DNA of 64,000 bases, taken from the NCBI GenBank assembly GCA_028697205.1, contig JAQVFO010000002.1:62001-126000 (forward strand). Reading direction: 5' to 3'. A program made the translations under genes and the position numbers. Below are positions 45,526 through 56,727 of the stretch, in pieces. Source of the stretch: Candidatus Altimarinota bacterium. GTDB lineage: Bacteria; Patescibacteriota; Gracilibacteria; BD1-5; UBA6164. The notes under the pieces are model-generated. The model made no database searches. It was not told where the DNA came from and saw only the letters and a program-made list of their open reading frames with translations. Within the stretch, counting starts at the first letter, position 1. Each line of letters begins with the position of its first letter.

Positions 45526-46452
45526 TTATTTAAATATATAATCTACATATCTTTTCCATATACCTTCACATTCTCATTTCAAAAAACAATTATTACATTT
45601 TTTTAAATAAACTTTTAATTCTTTTCTCCTATTAAATTGATTTATTATATCCCTCGATGTCAAATTTATATCATCTCTAGAAATCTTATCTTTTTCTCTA
45701 TCAATATTTTGCTCACTAAATTTTAAAAAATTTTCATAATTTAATCAACTAAAACACCATGGAATAGCTTCAAAATTTATTTTTAAGTCTTTATAACTAT
45801 TACATAGATTTAAAATATCTAATAAATCATCTTTAAAGTCTTCATATTTTAAAGCAAGAATATCATAATTTTTTGTCGAATATCATTCAAGCTGAATGAA
45901 GTTTAACCTAAAAGATTTTATTCATATTTTATATAAAAACAAAATAGTTTTTTTAATACTTTTATAATTCAACTTTGATATAACTATATTTACTGAAATC
46001 TCCTTTTTTAATAATCACTTATTAAAAAAGCATAATAAATTTCTTATAGCTTCTATTTTTTGGTTTACAACTCAGTTAATTCATCAAACTAAAAAACTTT
46101 CTTCTTTTTCAATAATTGAATGAAAAGAAATAGATATCCTAGTAAGTCAAAATTTTAAAGAATCACTTAAAAAATCTTTATTAGTAAATTTTGATCCATT
46201 TGAAATTACTTCTATATTTTCAAAATTATGATTTTTAGCACATAAAATAATTTCTAAAAAATTAGGATGAATTGTTGGTTCTCATCACAAGAATCATATT
46301 GAGTTATATCACAGATTTGATAATTTCTTTATTTCATTTTCTATAGTTTCAAACTTTTCAAATCATAAAACTTTATTCCTTGTAATTCATGACATACAAA
46401 AAATACATTTATGATTACAAGCTTTTCATATATTTATCTCTATATGTTTCAT
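45526..46452 (-). CDS. Radical SAM protein I (HxsC-like)
   Basis: 308 residues. MKHIEINIGKACNHKCIFCM, FLGGEPTIHPNF, ISISFHSIIEK. C-terminal CNNCFLKGECEGIGKRYVDY. Nearest paralogue is gene C (39613), matching along the whole length including the start, with H and the G-D block between them. Confidence 0.86.
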
Positions 46453-46509
46453 TTTAAGTTTTATTTAGAAATATATACTTCCTAACATAGTCTCTTAAAT
46501 TTATTAATA

Positions 46510-47436
46510 TTATATTTTAGGTAAAAATTCATTCCATCAAAATAGTTTTATATAGGAATCCCAAATTCATTCGCAATTATTATAATACTTACACTTCTTA
46601 CATTCTTCTCTTTTTGATTTTCAGTTTATCATAGATATATCAAACTTATCATTTAATTCTAAAGAATGATTATCAGAATGCCTAGCAAAGTTAATATCTC
46701 ATTGTTTAAAAGATACTGGTTCTCTAAATCAAATCATGCTTTCAATATTTTCTCAAAGACAATATGGAAATCAATTTATATATATGTTATTATATTTTTT
46801 TTGAAACTCAACAAGTTTTTCAAACTCTTTAGATATAATAGAGTATTTAACCAAAATATCTTCTTTATTCTTATAAGCTTCCTCTTGAGGAATAACTACA
46901 TTTAAAACAATACTATCAATCGGAAATTTTTCAAGAAAGTAAACAATTTTATATACTTCTTTATAATTTTGTCTAATAATTGTTGTATTGGTATTAAAAA
47001 CTAAATTATATTTTTCTTTTAATTTTGATAAATTTATTAATCACTTTAAGACATCATTAAAAACTCATTTTCTTCTAACTATTGAATCATGCAAATTTTC
47101 ATTATATCAATGAATAGAAACAATAAAATCAGTTACTCAAGCATTTATTAAATCAAGTAAAAAATTTATATCTTTATATTTTCTTCAATTTGAAATTATT
47201 TGAATAGTTTTATATCATAATTCTTTTGCAATTCAAATCATTTCAACAATTTTTGGATGAATAGTTGGTTCTCAACTAGTAAAAGTTACTTCATTACTAT
47301 ATTTTAATCATTCTATAAGATTTTCTCTCACTTTATCTAAAGTAATAAAATTTCTTATAGTTTTATCATCCATACAAAATATACAATCATTAGTACATCA
47401 TCAACTAGTTAGTATATGAACTCTTTGATCTTTCAT
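46510..47436 (-). CDS. Radical SAM protein J (HxsC-like)
   Basis: 308 residues. SGGCTNDCIFCMDDKT, VTFTSGEPTIHP (S-G-E-P), FIVSIHGYNENLHDS. C-terminal CKKCKYYNNCEGIGDSYIKL. A 57-base gap to gene I is among the largest in the array. Confidence 0.86.
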
Positions 47437-47439
47437 AAG

Positions 47440-48798
47440 TTATTTATATGCTATAGATAAAGTATTTTGGAATTCTTTTACATAATCTCTTTTCTCATCA
47501 TATGAAAATTTATCTAAAATTAACTTTATATTTTCTACTGAATAAAAAATCTTTGAAAATAAAAGTTTTTCATATACATTTTCAATTTTTGTCTTAAAAA
47601 AATTATTTTCAATATTAATTACTTTATTTTCTTCTAAAAAGGAAATTTCGTTTTTATATAAATCTAAAAAGTTAATTGAAAATTTTTGATTTATCTCATT
47701 TATATCAAATCAGTGTCTAAAATGAGATATAATAAACCTTGATATATAATCATTCTTAAACATTTTTATTCCCATATATGTAGGATAATCATCTTTATAC
47801 ATATCATATCAAGTAAAGTACATAAGATTTTTATGTATATAAGACCTAGTAGGGTATCAAAATCAAAGTATCGAACAATTATTCACGATTTTATCAACTT
47901 CTTGATCATTTCTTGCACTTTCATTTAATCACCAAGAATCATTTTCAATTCATTTATATCAAAAACTTTCAATTAATTTTACTCATAATTCATACATTAT
48001 ATCCCTATTTTTTATATCATTATCAGTATATGTAAATCAATCTTTATAAAATAATGTTTCTTTTGTTGGCCTAAAAGGATATAAATGAATCATATTAGGT
48101 TTAAGCAATATTATTCTTTTTAAATTAATTAAAAAATCTTTTAAATTCTCTCATGGTATTCAAGGCATCAGATCAACATTAATATTTTCTATTCAAGAAT
48201 TTCTAATCCATAAAAATGTTTTTTCAATTTTTTCCCAAGTTTGAATTCTATTATTAAATTTCAAAGAATTTTCAGTCATTGTTTGAATTCATATAGTAAC
48301 TCTAGAAACTCAGTACTTTTTTAAAATCTTTATTTTTTCTTCAGTAATAGTATGTGGACTAATTTCAAAATTCCATTGAGCATAATCTTGAAAATTATAT
48401 AATCACCTAATTGTTTTTAGTAATTTATTCAATTGATCATTGTTATAAATTGATGGAGTTCCTCATCAAAAATATGCATGATTCAATTTAATATTTTTAA
48501 ATATAGGTGAAAAATAATTTAATTCATCTAGTATCTTGTTTAAATAATTATCTAATGTATTTCATCAAACTATTTTCTCACTTCCACAACTGCAAAAAAC
48601 GCATTTTGCTTCACAAAAAGGAGTATGAAGATAAAGTCATATTTTTTTATGTTTTTCATAATCATTTTTTATATAATTTTCCCAATTATCATAAACAAGT
48701 TCTTTGGACATTTCAATAGCTATATCCTGTGGTGGATATATATTTCATCAAGAAGTATGTAAACATATAAAAGCTAACTTATTTAGATTAATTTCCAT
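47440..48798 (-). CDS. HemN-like radical SAM protein K
   Basis: 452 residues. YPPQDIAIEMSKELVYDN opens a conserved N-terminal block shared with L and M; then LHTPFCEAKCVFCSCGS (CxxxCxxCxC), AYFGGGTPSIYNNDQL and GIQTMTENSLKFNNR. Starts overlap the end of gene L by 11 bases. It has the HemN-type core but a distinct C-terminal domain with FGYPTRSYIHKNLMYF. Confidence 0.85.
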
Positions 48799-50062
48799 AT
48801 TTTTCTTTTAATTTATTAATTACATCTTTTCAAAAAAACAATGAATTAAATATAAAATTATTTATTTTATCAAAATTAATTTTTAATTCACTATTTGATA
48901 ATAAAATACTTTCTTTTCAATATTTAGAAGTTAAAAGTTTTAACTTAATTCAATAATCTTTTAAAAAATCAGTTTTAAAAATAGTTTTATATTTTTCAAA
49001 CGATAATCATTCAATCATATTTTGCAAAACATACCTATCTTTTTCATCATTTATCAAATAATTATATCAAATATATGAGTCTAGATTTATTTTGTTTCAA
49101 ATTATTACTCATGAATTTACATATGCTAATTTTCAAAAAATATTACTTCTTGCTGTATATCAAAATCATATATTTGAACTTGCATTTTCTATTCTATCAA
49201 CTATTGAAATATTTCTAGCACTTATATCATATCAATAATCGTCATTTTTTAACTTTACTCTTCAGGTTTCATAAATTCTTTTTATAGCATATTGATACAT
49301 TAATTCACTTATTTTACTATTTTCATCAGTATAAATTTTTCAAATTTTAAAGAAATTTGTAGTTTCCGATGGATTAAATCTATATATATGAATTATATCA
49401 GGACTAATATTTAAAACAATTTCTAATCATTTTATAAATGTATTAAGTGTTTCTCATTCTAATCAACAAACTAAATCAACATTAATATATTTTATTTTTT
49501 TCTTTATATAATTTACATTTTTAAGTAAATTTTCTAAATTTTGTATTCTATTAATATTTTTCAATACCTTTTCATCAAGAGTTTGAATTCATAATGAAAG
49601 CCTTGTAACTCAGTACTTTGAAAGTATATCTATTTTTTCAAAATCTAGTGTCTCAGGCATAGCTTCAAAACAGAATGGAACATTATCTATAAAATTAAAT
49701 TTATCATAAATAAATTTTAAAATATCTTCTAATTGAATAACATTTAAAACTGATGGAGTTCATCATCAAAAGTATATACTTGAAATGGTTTTATTTTTAA
49801 ACAATGAAGAAAAAAATAAGATTTCTTCTTTTAAATTATCTAAATATCTTTTTATTTCACTTTCATTTGAAACATAACTATTACAATGACAAAACTCACA
49901 TTTAGTTTTACAAAAAGGAATATGAATATAAAGTCATACTCTATTATCAAGTCAATCATTTAAATATGTTTCCCAAGAATTATATATTTCTTTTTTACTA
50001 ATAGATTCATACAATTCAATTGGTGGATACATATTATCTCTAGATAAAATCTTTTTTAGCAT
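48788..50062 (-). CDS. HemN-like radical SAM protein L
   Basis: 424 residues. MYPPIELYESISKKEIYNSW at the start, IHIPFCKTKCEFCHCNSY (CxxxCxxCxC), YFGGGTPSVLNVIQL and SLGIQTLDEKVLKNINR. The frame was followed codon by codon over its whole length using UGA=Gly. Closest relatives are K and M on either side, an evident tandem triplication. The C-terminal FGYTARSNIFGKLAYVNS block is shared by all three. Confidence 0.88.
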
Positions 50063-50063
50063 A

Positions 50064-51437
50064 TTAATCTGTAAAAAATTGTTTTAATTTTAAATCTAGA
50101 TTTAAAAACTCTCCTTTATTATTTAATATATATTTTCAAAATTTTTCTATTAATTTTTCATCATATAAAAACTTTGAATATATTGAACAATATAAGTCAG
50201 AATTAATTGCAAATCTAATTCATTTTCATCAATCAAAATTATTTAATATTCATTTACTCAAAAGGTATTCTAATTTCTCATATATTTTATTTTTTTTCAA
50301 ATCACTTCAAAATAAATTTCAAAAATTCTCATAATAAACTCATCATCTAAGATTATTTATTAAATAAGTTATTATTTCACATTCTAAGTTTAGTTCATAT
50401 CAAAAGAAATTTATCTCATTATTACTAGTTAAAAATGTTTTATATTCTTGAAAACTATTTTTTGTATAATGTAAACTTCAAAATGCATGACTTATAGCTC
50501 AATATCAAAGTCACAATATAGAACTATTATAATTATGAGAGTTATATAGTTGTAGATTTTGTTGTTCAGTATCAGTAATTTTTGACTCTTGATCCTCAAA
50601 AAATTTTCAATATTTTTCCATTTCATTTCTAAGCTTTATATTTTCATAATTATATATTCATCAACTTTTTATAAAATTTGTACTTTTTGTTGGCCAAAAT
50701 GAATTTATATGAACTGTGGTTGGATCTAATGTTTTAACTAAATCTATTGTTTCTTTAAATCAATCTATATCTTGTCATGGAATTCAAGCCATTATATCAA
50801 GATTTATATATTTTATTCAATGTTTCCTAGCTAAAAAAATAGCATTCTTAACATCATCAAATTGTTGAAATCTATTATTTGTTTTTAAAGTTTTTGAATC
50901 AAGAGATTGAACTCAAAAAGTCATTTTATTTACTCAATGTTCTACTAAAACTTTCATTTTATCATCAGTTGTTGTATAAGGACTTCATTCAGTCATTATT
51001 TGTTTTACGTTAGACAAATCAAAATATTTTTTTAATATCTTATAAAACCTATCAATTTGACTTGCTGATAATATAGTTGGAGTTCATCATCATACATATA
51101 CGGTATTAAATTTAGTTCATTTAAAAATATCTGAAAATAATTTAGATTCCTTTTCTATTAGATCCAAATATTCTTCATATTTATTTGTATCATGTTCTAC
51201 CTTTGTTACACAAGTACAAAAAAAGCAATGTGTATAACAAAAAGGAATATGAACATAAAGTCACATATTATGATTCTTTTCGGAAGATTTAATATAATTA
51301 ATTGTATTTTTCCAAGAGTTTAATACTTTATCTTTTGAAATATTGTTATCCCAAAATAAAACAGGCGGATATGGCATATCACCTGCTTCATATTTTATTT
51401 TCCAGGAAAGATGTTTATAAATTTCTATTTTATTCAT
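50064..51437 (-). CDS. HemN-like radical SAM protein M, first of the tandem
   Basis: 457 residues. MPYPPVLFGDNNISKDKV, VHIPFCYTHCFFCTCVTK (CxxxCxxCxC), YVGGGTPTILSASQI, FGVQSLDSKTLKTNNR. It is the first radical SAM gene after the kinase-like gene, whose end it overlaps by 8 bases. Its role as a second type of radical SAM enzyme of the HXS locus is inferred. Confidence 0.86.
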
Positions 51438-52422
51438 TATTATAACTTATATCTAATTTTTCAAAAAATACTAAAAAATCTTTTGTAAATTTATAATTTA
51501 TATATATATCTTTTAAAATTATATTCCACTCATTTCTTGATATATCAATATCAATATATGTAAAAAATGTAAAATATAAAAATAATCATTTAATAAACTT
51601 AAAATTACTGATATTATTGTCTGATAATTTCTTAAAAAATAAGTCAATTACGTATAAATATATTTCATATCTTTTAGTATTATCTTTATTATAGAACTTA
51701 TATGCAAACAATAATATACTACACATATCATAAAATTTATCTCAAAACTTTATAGAATCTAAATCTATAAACAGTATATTATCATTATTTTTATATATAT
51801 TTCATTCCCAAAATGAAGAATAAATTAAATTTAGTTTATTCTGACTTAAAAAATCAATATATAATTCTAAATTATCATAAAAGTATTTCTCTTCAATATC
51901 TAGTTTTTTTAATATTAAACTAAAATACTTTTTAGTTTTCTTAGAAAATTGTAAAAAGTATTTTATATTATTAATATAATCAGTTACACTAGAATTTACA
52001 TTATATTTATTAATAGATATATACAAATTACTATATATATCTATTATTTTGTAAATGTCAGATTGTAAAGTTTTCTCTAAATTATACTCAGGAAATAACA
52101 AGTAAAATCATCAATAAAAATTAGTTTTATATCATCCAAAATTATTTTTAATAGGATAAATTGTATTTGAAAAATTATCTAATTTTAAATTATTAAATAT
52201 TAAATTTAAATCTACTGTATTCCTACTATTATTAATATATTTTAATATATATTTATTACCAGATTTATCTATTAATTTAAATACTTTTCTTGAATTTAAT
52301 ACCGAATAATCTATTCTATCTCTCTGTAATATATCAATTTTTTCAATTTCTAAATAGTTATAATTTTCATATAAACTAGATATAAATTCATTAATATAAG
52401 AAATCTCGTTTTTATTTTTCAC
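51430..52422 (-). CDS. APH-fold kinase-like protein
   Basis: 330 residues. N-lobe: KVFKLIDKSGNKYILKYIN gives the ATP-binding Lys strand. C-lobe: NLIYSSFGEGNIYKNNDNI (position of H-G-D-x-x-x-x-N, Asn kept but the usual His-Gly-Asp replaced by Ser-Phe-Gly) then FIDLDSIKFGDKFYDMC, the D-[LF]-D and G-D-x-x-Y-D segment of aminoglycoside/choline phosphotransferases. Loss of the catalytic Asp suggests a non-phosphorylating or changed activity. Coupled by overlap to the anchored protein upstream and gene M downstream. Confidence 0.65.
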
Positions 52423-53107
52423 ACTCAGCTAAAAATTGTTTATTTAAAGTTTCTAGATAAAAATCTTTTCACTTTACAGAAATTATTTTTCAATGTTCCA
52501 TAGAACCTAATGCTAAGATATCAGCTTTAGAATCAACATCATCAAATAAAACATTATATGAATTATAAATATCTGTACAATCTTTTAAATCATTTTTTTC
52601 AGTTAACTGATTACATTTATTAGTAGAACTTAATAATGAATCAAATAATACTGAATTAAAAGTATCATTCTTATAAGTATTTAGAATACTTTCTCTGTCA
52701 TTTGCTTTAAAATATATACAAGTTTCTTTTTCAGATCATTTAAAAAAATCACAATTTCACTTTTTTAAATTTAAAAAATTTAAATATGACTTATTATTTA
52801 TATTAGATAAAGCTCCACTATATATATTAAGCAAATCTAATTTTTCGCTTTCTAAATATTCTGACCTTTTTCAACTAATAATTTTTTCACACTCTGTTTG
52901 TAATTCTAATCAAGATTTTTTCTGATTTGTAGGTCAAGGAATAGAAGCACTTCAAGAGTTATTAATATCAGATCATTTAACTCATCCTTTAATTGTTTCT
53001 ATTTTTTGATTATTTGAAACTCAACCATTAATTTTTGCTAAAAAAAATACACCTCATAACAAAATTATTATAACTAAAAGAACTAAAGCAAAATAACTTT
53101 TTTTCAT
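52412..53107 (-). CDS. Membrane-anchored extracytoplasmic protein
   Basis: 231 residues. One N-terminal helix (residues 6-25, FALVLLVIIILLGGVFFLAK) leaves about 200 residues outside the cytoplasm, with a Gly/Ser linker and five or six Cys (TECEKI, GNCDFF, KETCIYF, NKCNQL, KDCTDI). No family recognised. It follows the precursor gene directly, so it may bind, hold or display the modified peptide. Confidence 0.75.
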
Positions 53108-53128
53108 TTTAATATATTTAAAAATAAA

Positions 53129-53599
53129 TTACCATTGTCAGTGGCTTCAATGACTTCAGTGACTTCAGTGGCTTCAATGACTTCAGTGACTTCAATGACT
53201 TCAGTGTCAAGCAATTTTATCTACAGATCAAAGTGTTGATGTAATATTTCAAGTACCAGTTCCACTAAAATGTCCATTAATTATACCACTACTATGACTA
53301 ACATCACACAAAGAAGTTCAATCTGTATAATTAACATTAATATTTCAATAGTTTCAACATCAAGGAGCGGTAACATCTCATCAAATTGGAAGAGGAGAAG
53401 CACAAGATGCAACAGCATCTGGAGTATACTTGTTTAAATGACTTGTAGCTGCCATAACATCATCAGCTCAACTCAATAGTATGGCTCAAGTTGCTAATCA
53501 CAAAGCATCTTTCTTGCTAATCTTTCAACTTTCATCAGTTAAAAAAGATTTAATTTGCTTTTTTAACTTTGGAAAAACCTTTTTTTTACTTTCTGACAT
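53129..53599 (-). CDS. hxsA: HXS-type RiPP precursor with C-terminal (His-Gly-Ser)7 repeats
   Basis: 156 residues. Leader-like N-terminus with SGKISKKDALGLATGAILLS and a short linker DDVMAATSHLNKY; four or five Cys in the middle (SCASPLP, APGCGNYG, TSLCDVS); then from residue 132 seven tandem H-G-S units and a final HGQW before TAA. This is the layout of HxsA-type precursors. All eight repeat Gly codons are UGA, so under the standard code the peptide vanishes. It lies 63 bases after hxsB and 21 before the anchored protein. Symbol by family resemblance; final product unknown. Confidence 0.85.
53141..53206 (-). repeat. 9-bp tandem repeat encoding His-Gly-Ser
   Basis: Seven units of the form CAy-TGA-AGy (y = T or C) plus one partial unit. 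Third-position variation (CAC/CAT, AGT/AGC) among units shows that the repeat has been under coding constraint rather than freshly expanded. Confidence 0.95.
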
Positions 53600-53662
53600 A
53601 AGGTAAAATAAAAATAAATAAATTTTAAATATGATATTATTATTTATAATAAAATCAAATTT

Positions 53663-55153
53663 TTATATAACTTCACATTGACTTATAAACAAATCATTAT
53701 TATTTCACAATATCCAATTCTCAAAAACCTTCTTATCATCATCAACTCTAAGTTTAGAAAAAATATAATCTAATACTGAATAATCTAAAAATTTTTTATG
53801 GTCTTTAGAAAAGTTTGGGATTAAATTACCTGTAGTTTTATATGAATGAATTGGACAAACTCAAATATATGGCTTATAAACACTTTCATTATATCATGGT
53901 AGTCAATCTATAGTACTTGCTTGTACCATAACCCTTGTAGTTTCTCAATCAATCATATTTTTATAAGTTTCTTCTGCGCTATCAGAGACTTCTCACATCA
54001 AGAAATTTTGATCTCACATACGTCAAAGCATTCTTCATTCATCACAACTGTAAATTTTTCAATCATAGTTATAAGCGACTTGACCAATACAAGCTCCACA
54101 AGGACTTCTCTCATCTAAGAAATTAGGGTCTTTTGGAGTTAGTATTTTTGATAAATAAATAGCACTTAGCATCTCTCTAAAATTTGTTCATTTTTTATTT
54201 AAATCTAAAATATAATCCATTGATCTTTTATAAAACTCTATAAAATCTTCTGCAGAATATCAAAGATTTTCTAAATCTGCAGCAGCAAATCAATATGGAT
54301 TTAATGGTCTTAAAAAAATTCAATCAAGTCAAAGATCTACATAAGTATCAATAACTTCTTTATATCTTGATAAAGTTTTCTTTGTAACAGTTAAAAGAGC
54401 TCATACTTTTTGATTTAATCATCTCTTTTCATACTCTTCATTAATCCTTTTTATCCAATAAGTAACTTTATCAAAACTATTTCATTCTTTAAATGTTCTA
54501 TTAAAATTATGAGTTTCCTCATCTCAGTCAAGAGAAGTTGAAATATGTACATTATGAGATAGTAAATATTCTAATTTTTCTTCATCCATTAAAGTAAGAT
54601 TTGAAACTAGTGCAAAAGTTAAATTTTTCTTTAAATGAAAAGCTTTTACTTTTGCATATTCAATTATATATTTTACTATATCCCAATTAACCAATGATTC
54701 ACCTCATTGAAACTCAATTGTTAAATTTGGATTTGAAGTATAAAATATTGTATCAACAACTTTTTTAGCAGTTGATTCAGTCATATCCATATTTTTTGCA
54801 GTCATTGGTGCAACTGCAGCATGACAATATTGACATTTATGATTACATCTAAGAGTAGTAACAATTATATGAAGAGAAGGTCAATATGCCAAAAATTGGT
54901 TTTTTTTAGCATATGAAAAAGTCATATCACTTTCATAATTATCTTCTTTTATAAAATTTTTTGATATCAATTCATTATATTTCTCTCAAGAGACAATCTT
55001 TCAAGATATAAAGTCTCAAAATTCCTTTTCAGTTAAAAAAGAATATTTTCCTACATCATTTGTAATTAAATATGTATTTTTATCTAGTTTTTTAAATCTA
55101 AAAAATCATATTTTTTCACTTTTAAGTGATTTTATAGTTTGTAAATTCAACAT
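53663..55153 (-). CDS. hxsB: His-Xaa-Ser system radical SAM maturase HxsB
   Basis: 496 residues. N-terminal FRFKKLDKNTYLITNDVGKY and FLTEKEF are characteristic of HxsB, then GPSLHIIVTTLRCNHKCQYC (CxxxCxxC), NLTIEFQGGESLVNWD, ISTSLDGDEETHN and IFLRPLNPYGFAA, which match my recollection of the HxsB family closely. A SPASM-type Cys region follows: CGACIGQVAYNYDGKIYSCDEG and VCPIHSY. It should act on the HGS-repeat peptide encoded immediately downstream. Confidence 0.9.
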
Positions 55154-55170
55154 AATTGGTTTTCTAAAAA

Positions 55171-55365
55171 TTAATATTCGTTAACTATCGCAAGACAATA
55201 ATTCATAAATTCATTAAATATATTATCTAATTCTCAATCTGACTCAATCTCTAAATTTCAATTTGAGTAAGAAATATGTGCTATATCTTGAAAATCTTTT
55301 ACAGCACTAATAACAACATCGTCTTTATATATATTATTATCTATTTTGAAACTTTTTTTTAACAT
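55171..55365 (-). CDS. Small HxsD-associated protein
   Basis: 64 residues, starting MLKKSFKIDNNIYKDD inside the 3' end of hxsD (29-base overlap, another frame) and ending FMNYCLAIVNEY. The phrase YKDDVVISAVKDFQDIAHIS echoes the start of HxsD itself, so it may be a reduced paralogue or a precursor-recognition element. It lies 17 bases before hxsB, in the position expected for a helper protein. Confidence 0.7.
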
Positions 55366-55903
55366 CTTTAATTGAATTAGTATCTAAAGTTATTGTTGGT
55401 CTAGAATTATCATTCATAGATTCTGTTTCCTCTTCTATCTCTTTCAAAATTTTTTCAATTTCTTCTTCATCAATTTTAAGTTCAGGATCATTTTCTATTT
55501 CTTTTAAAATTTCATCTATATCTTTATCAAAATCTATTTGATTTTGTTCTTGTGAATCAGTATTAATATTAACAAATCATTTACTATCAATACTATTAGA
55601 AATTGCAGCCCATACGATTCTTTCTCTTATTTCTTTATTATCATGTTCTAATTTATCTCTTAAATATACAGATAAAAGTTCATCACTAAAATCTCAAATT
55701 ATTCTTTCAGGAGATTCAACAACTCAAGCTTTTGAAGTAAATTGTAAAATAATATTTCTATTTTCATCAAGCTTGAAGAAAAAATATCATTTATCTAAAA
55801 AATTATATGACGCTTTTAAAACTATATCTTTTGAAAAGATATCTTTATCTATTAATAATTCAAAACAATTTCATTCAATTATTTCTCTTAAAAAATTTTC
55901 CAT
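55337..55903 (-). CDS. hxsD: His-Xaa-Ser system protein HxsD, with acidic C-terminal extension
   Basis: 188 residues. The first 105 fit HxsD: CFELLIDKDIFSKDIVLKAS, YFFFKLDENRNIILQF, SDELLSVYLRDKLEHDNKEI. HxsD is a small obligate partner in HXS loci, likely a precursor-recognition or scaffold protein. The remainder is acidic and repetitive (DIDEILKEIENDPELK), probably disordered. It is first gene of the locus, after a terminator and a -10 element. Confidence 0.75.
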
Positions 55904-55936
55904 AAAACAAAATTAAGCATATAAAAATTTGACCCA

Positions 55937-55942
55937 ATTATA
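55937..55942 (-). promoter_or_regulatory. Putative -10 element of the HXS operon
   Basis: TATAAT on the minus strand, 34 bases upstream of hxsD and just after the pyrH terminator. The -35 box (TTTTGT at 17-base spacing) is weak. It is the only promoter-like site found before a run of about 23 co-directional genes. Confidence 0.45.
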
Positions 55943-55953
55943 TAGAAAAAAAT

Positions 55954-55981
55954 AAAACTACAAAATTATATTTATAGTTTT
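55954..55981 (-). terminator. Terminator after pyrH
   Basis: Stem AAAACTA / TAGTTTT with an A/T loop followed on the minus strand by ATTTTTTT; separates pyrH from the HXS locus. Confidence 0.6.
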
Positions 55982-56008
55982 TTAAAAACTTAAAAATAAA
56001 TTAATTAT

Positions 56009-56722
56009 TTATTTTTCTACTATAGTTCATTCACTTTTTCAAAGTAAAGAGTTTAAAATAGCATCTTTATTAAATAAATTTGTTATAATAAGTGACATAT
56101 TATTATCACGAGCTAATGCTATTGCAGTAGAATCCATAACCTTTAAATCTTTCTCTAAAACTTCATCATAAGTAACTGTTTCATACTTAACTGCATCATC
56201 ATATTTTTTTGGATCCTTATCATAAACTCAATCAACTTTTGTCGCTTTTACTATAACATCACATTCAAGTTCCAATGCTCTCAGAACTCAAGCAGTATCA
56301 GTAGTAAAATATGGATTTCACGTTCATCATACACATATTATAATATTTCACTTTTCAATATATTTTAACGCTTTTATCTTATCAAATTTTTCTCATATTC
56401 ATGATATATCAATAGAAGTCATTAATTTAGCTTTTATCTTACTATTTTCAAAAAAATCAACTAATGCAAGTCAGTTTATAAAAGTTGCCAACATTCACAT
56501 TTGATCTCAAGATACTCTATCAATTCAATTAGATTCTCAAGATATTCATCTAAATATATTTCATCATCATATAACTATTGCAAGGTCTATTCATTTTCAT
56601 TGTATTTTTTTTACCAAATTTACTACATACTGAAGCATTTCACTATCCAATCAATATCATTTATCTCAAGCCAATGCTTCACCTGATATTTTTATTAAAG
56701 CTCTTTTAATTTTTTTTGTCAT
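56009..56722 (-). CDS. pyrH: UMP kinase
   Basis: 237 residues. It phosphorylates UMP in pyrimidine synthesis. [69 protein letters not shown] (three classical blocks) and [14 protein letters not shown] are seen; most of these Gly are UGA. Five bases after the upstream lipoprotein gene. Confidence 0.96.
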
Positions 56723-56727
56723 ATGTT

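Noticed and set aside
44174-51437. HemN-like genes as heme biosynthesis enzymes
   Set aside because: Four divergent copies lie in a RiPP array and no heme gene is nearby.
53141-53206. CRISPR array or simple noncoding satellite
   Set aside because: Units are 9 bp, without spacers, in frame with a long ORF and encode His-Gly-Ser with synonymous third-base changes.
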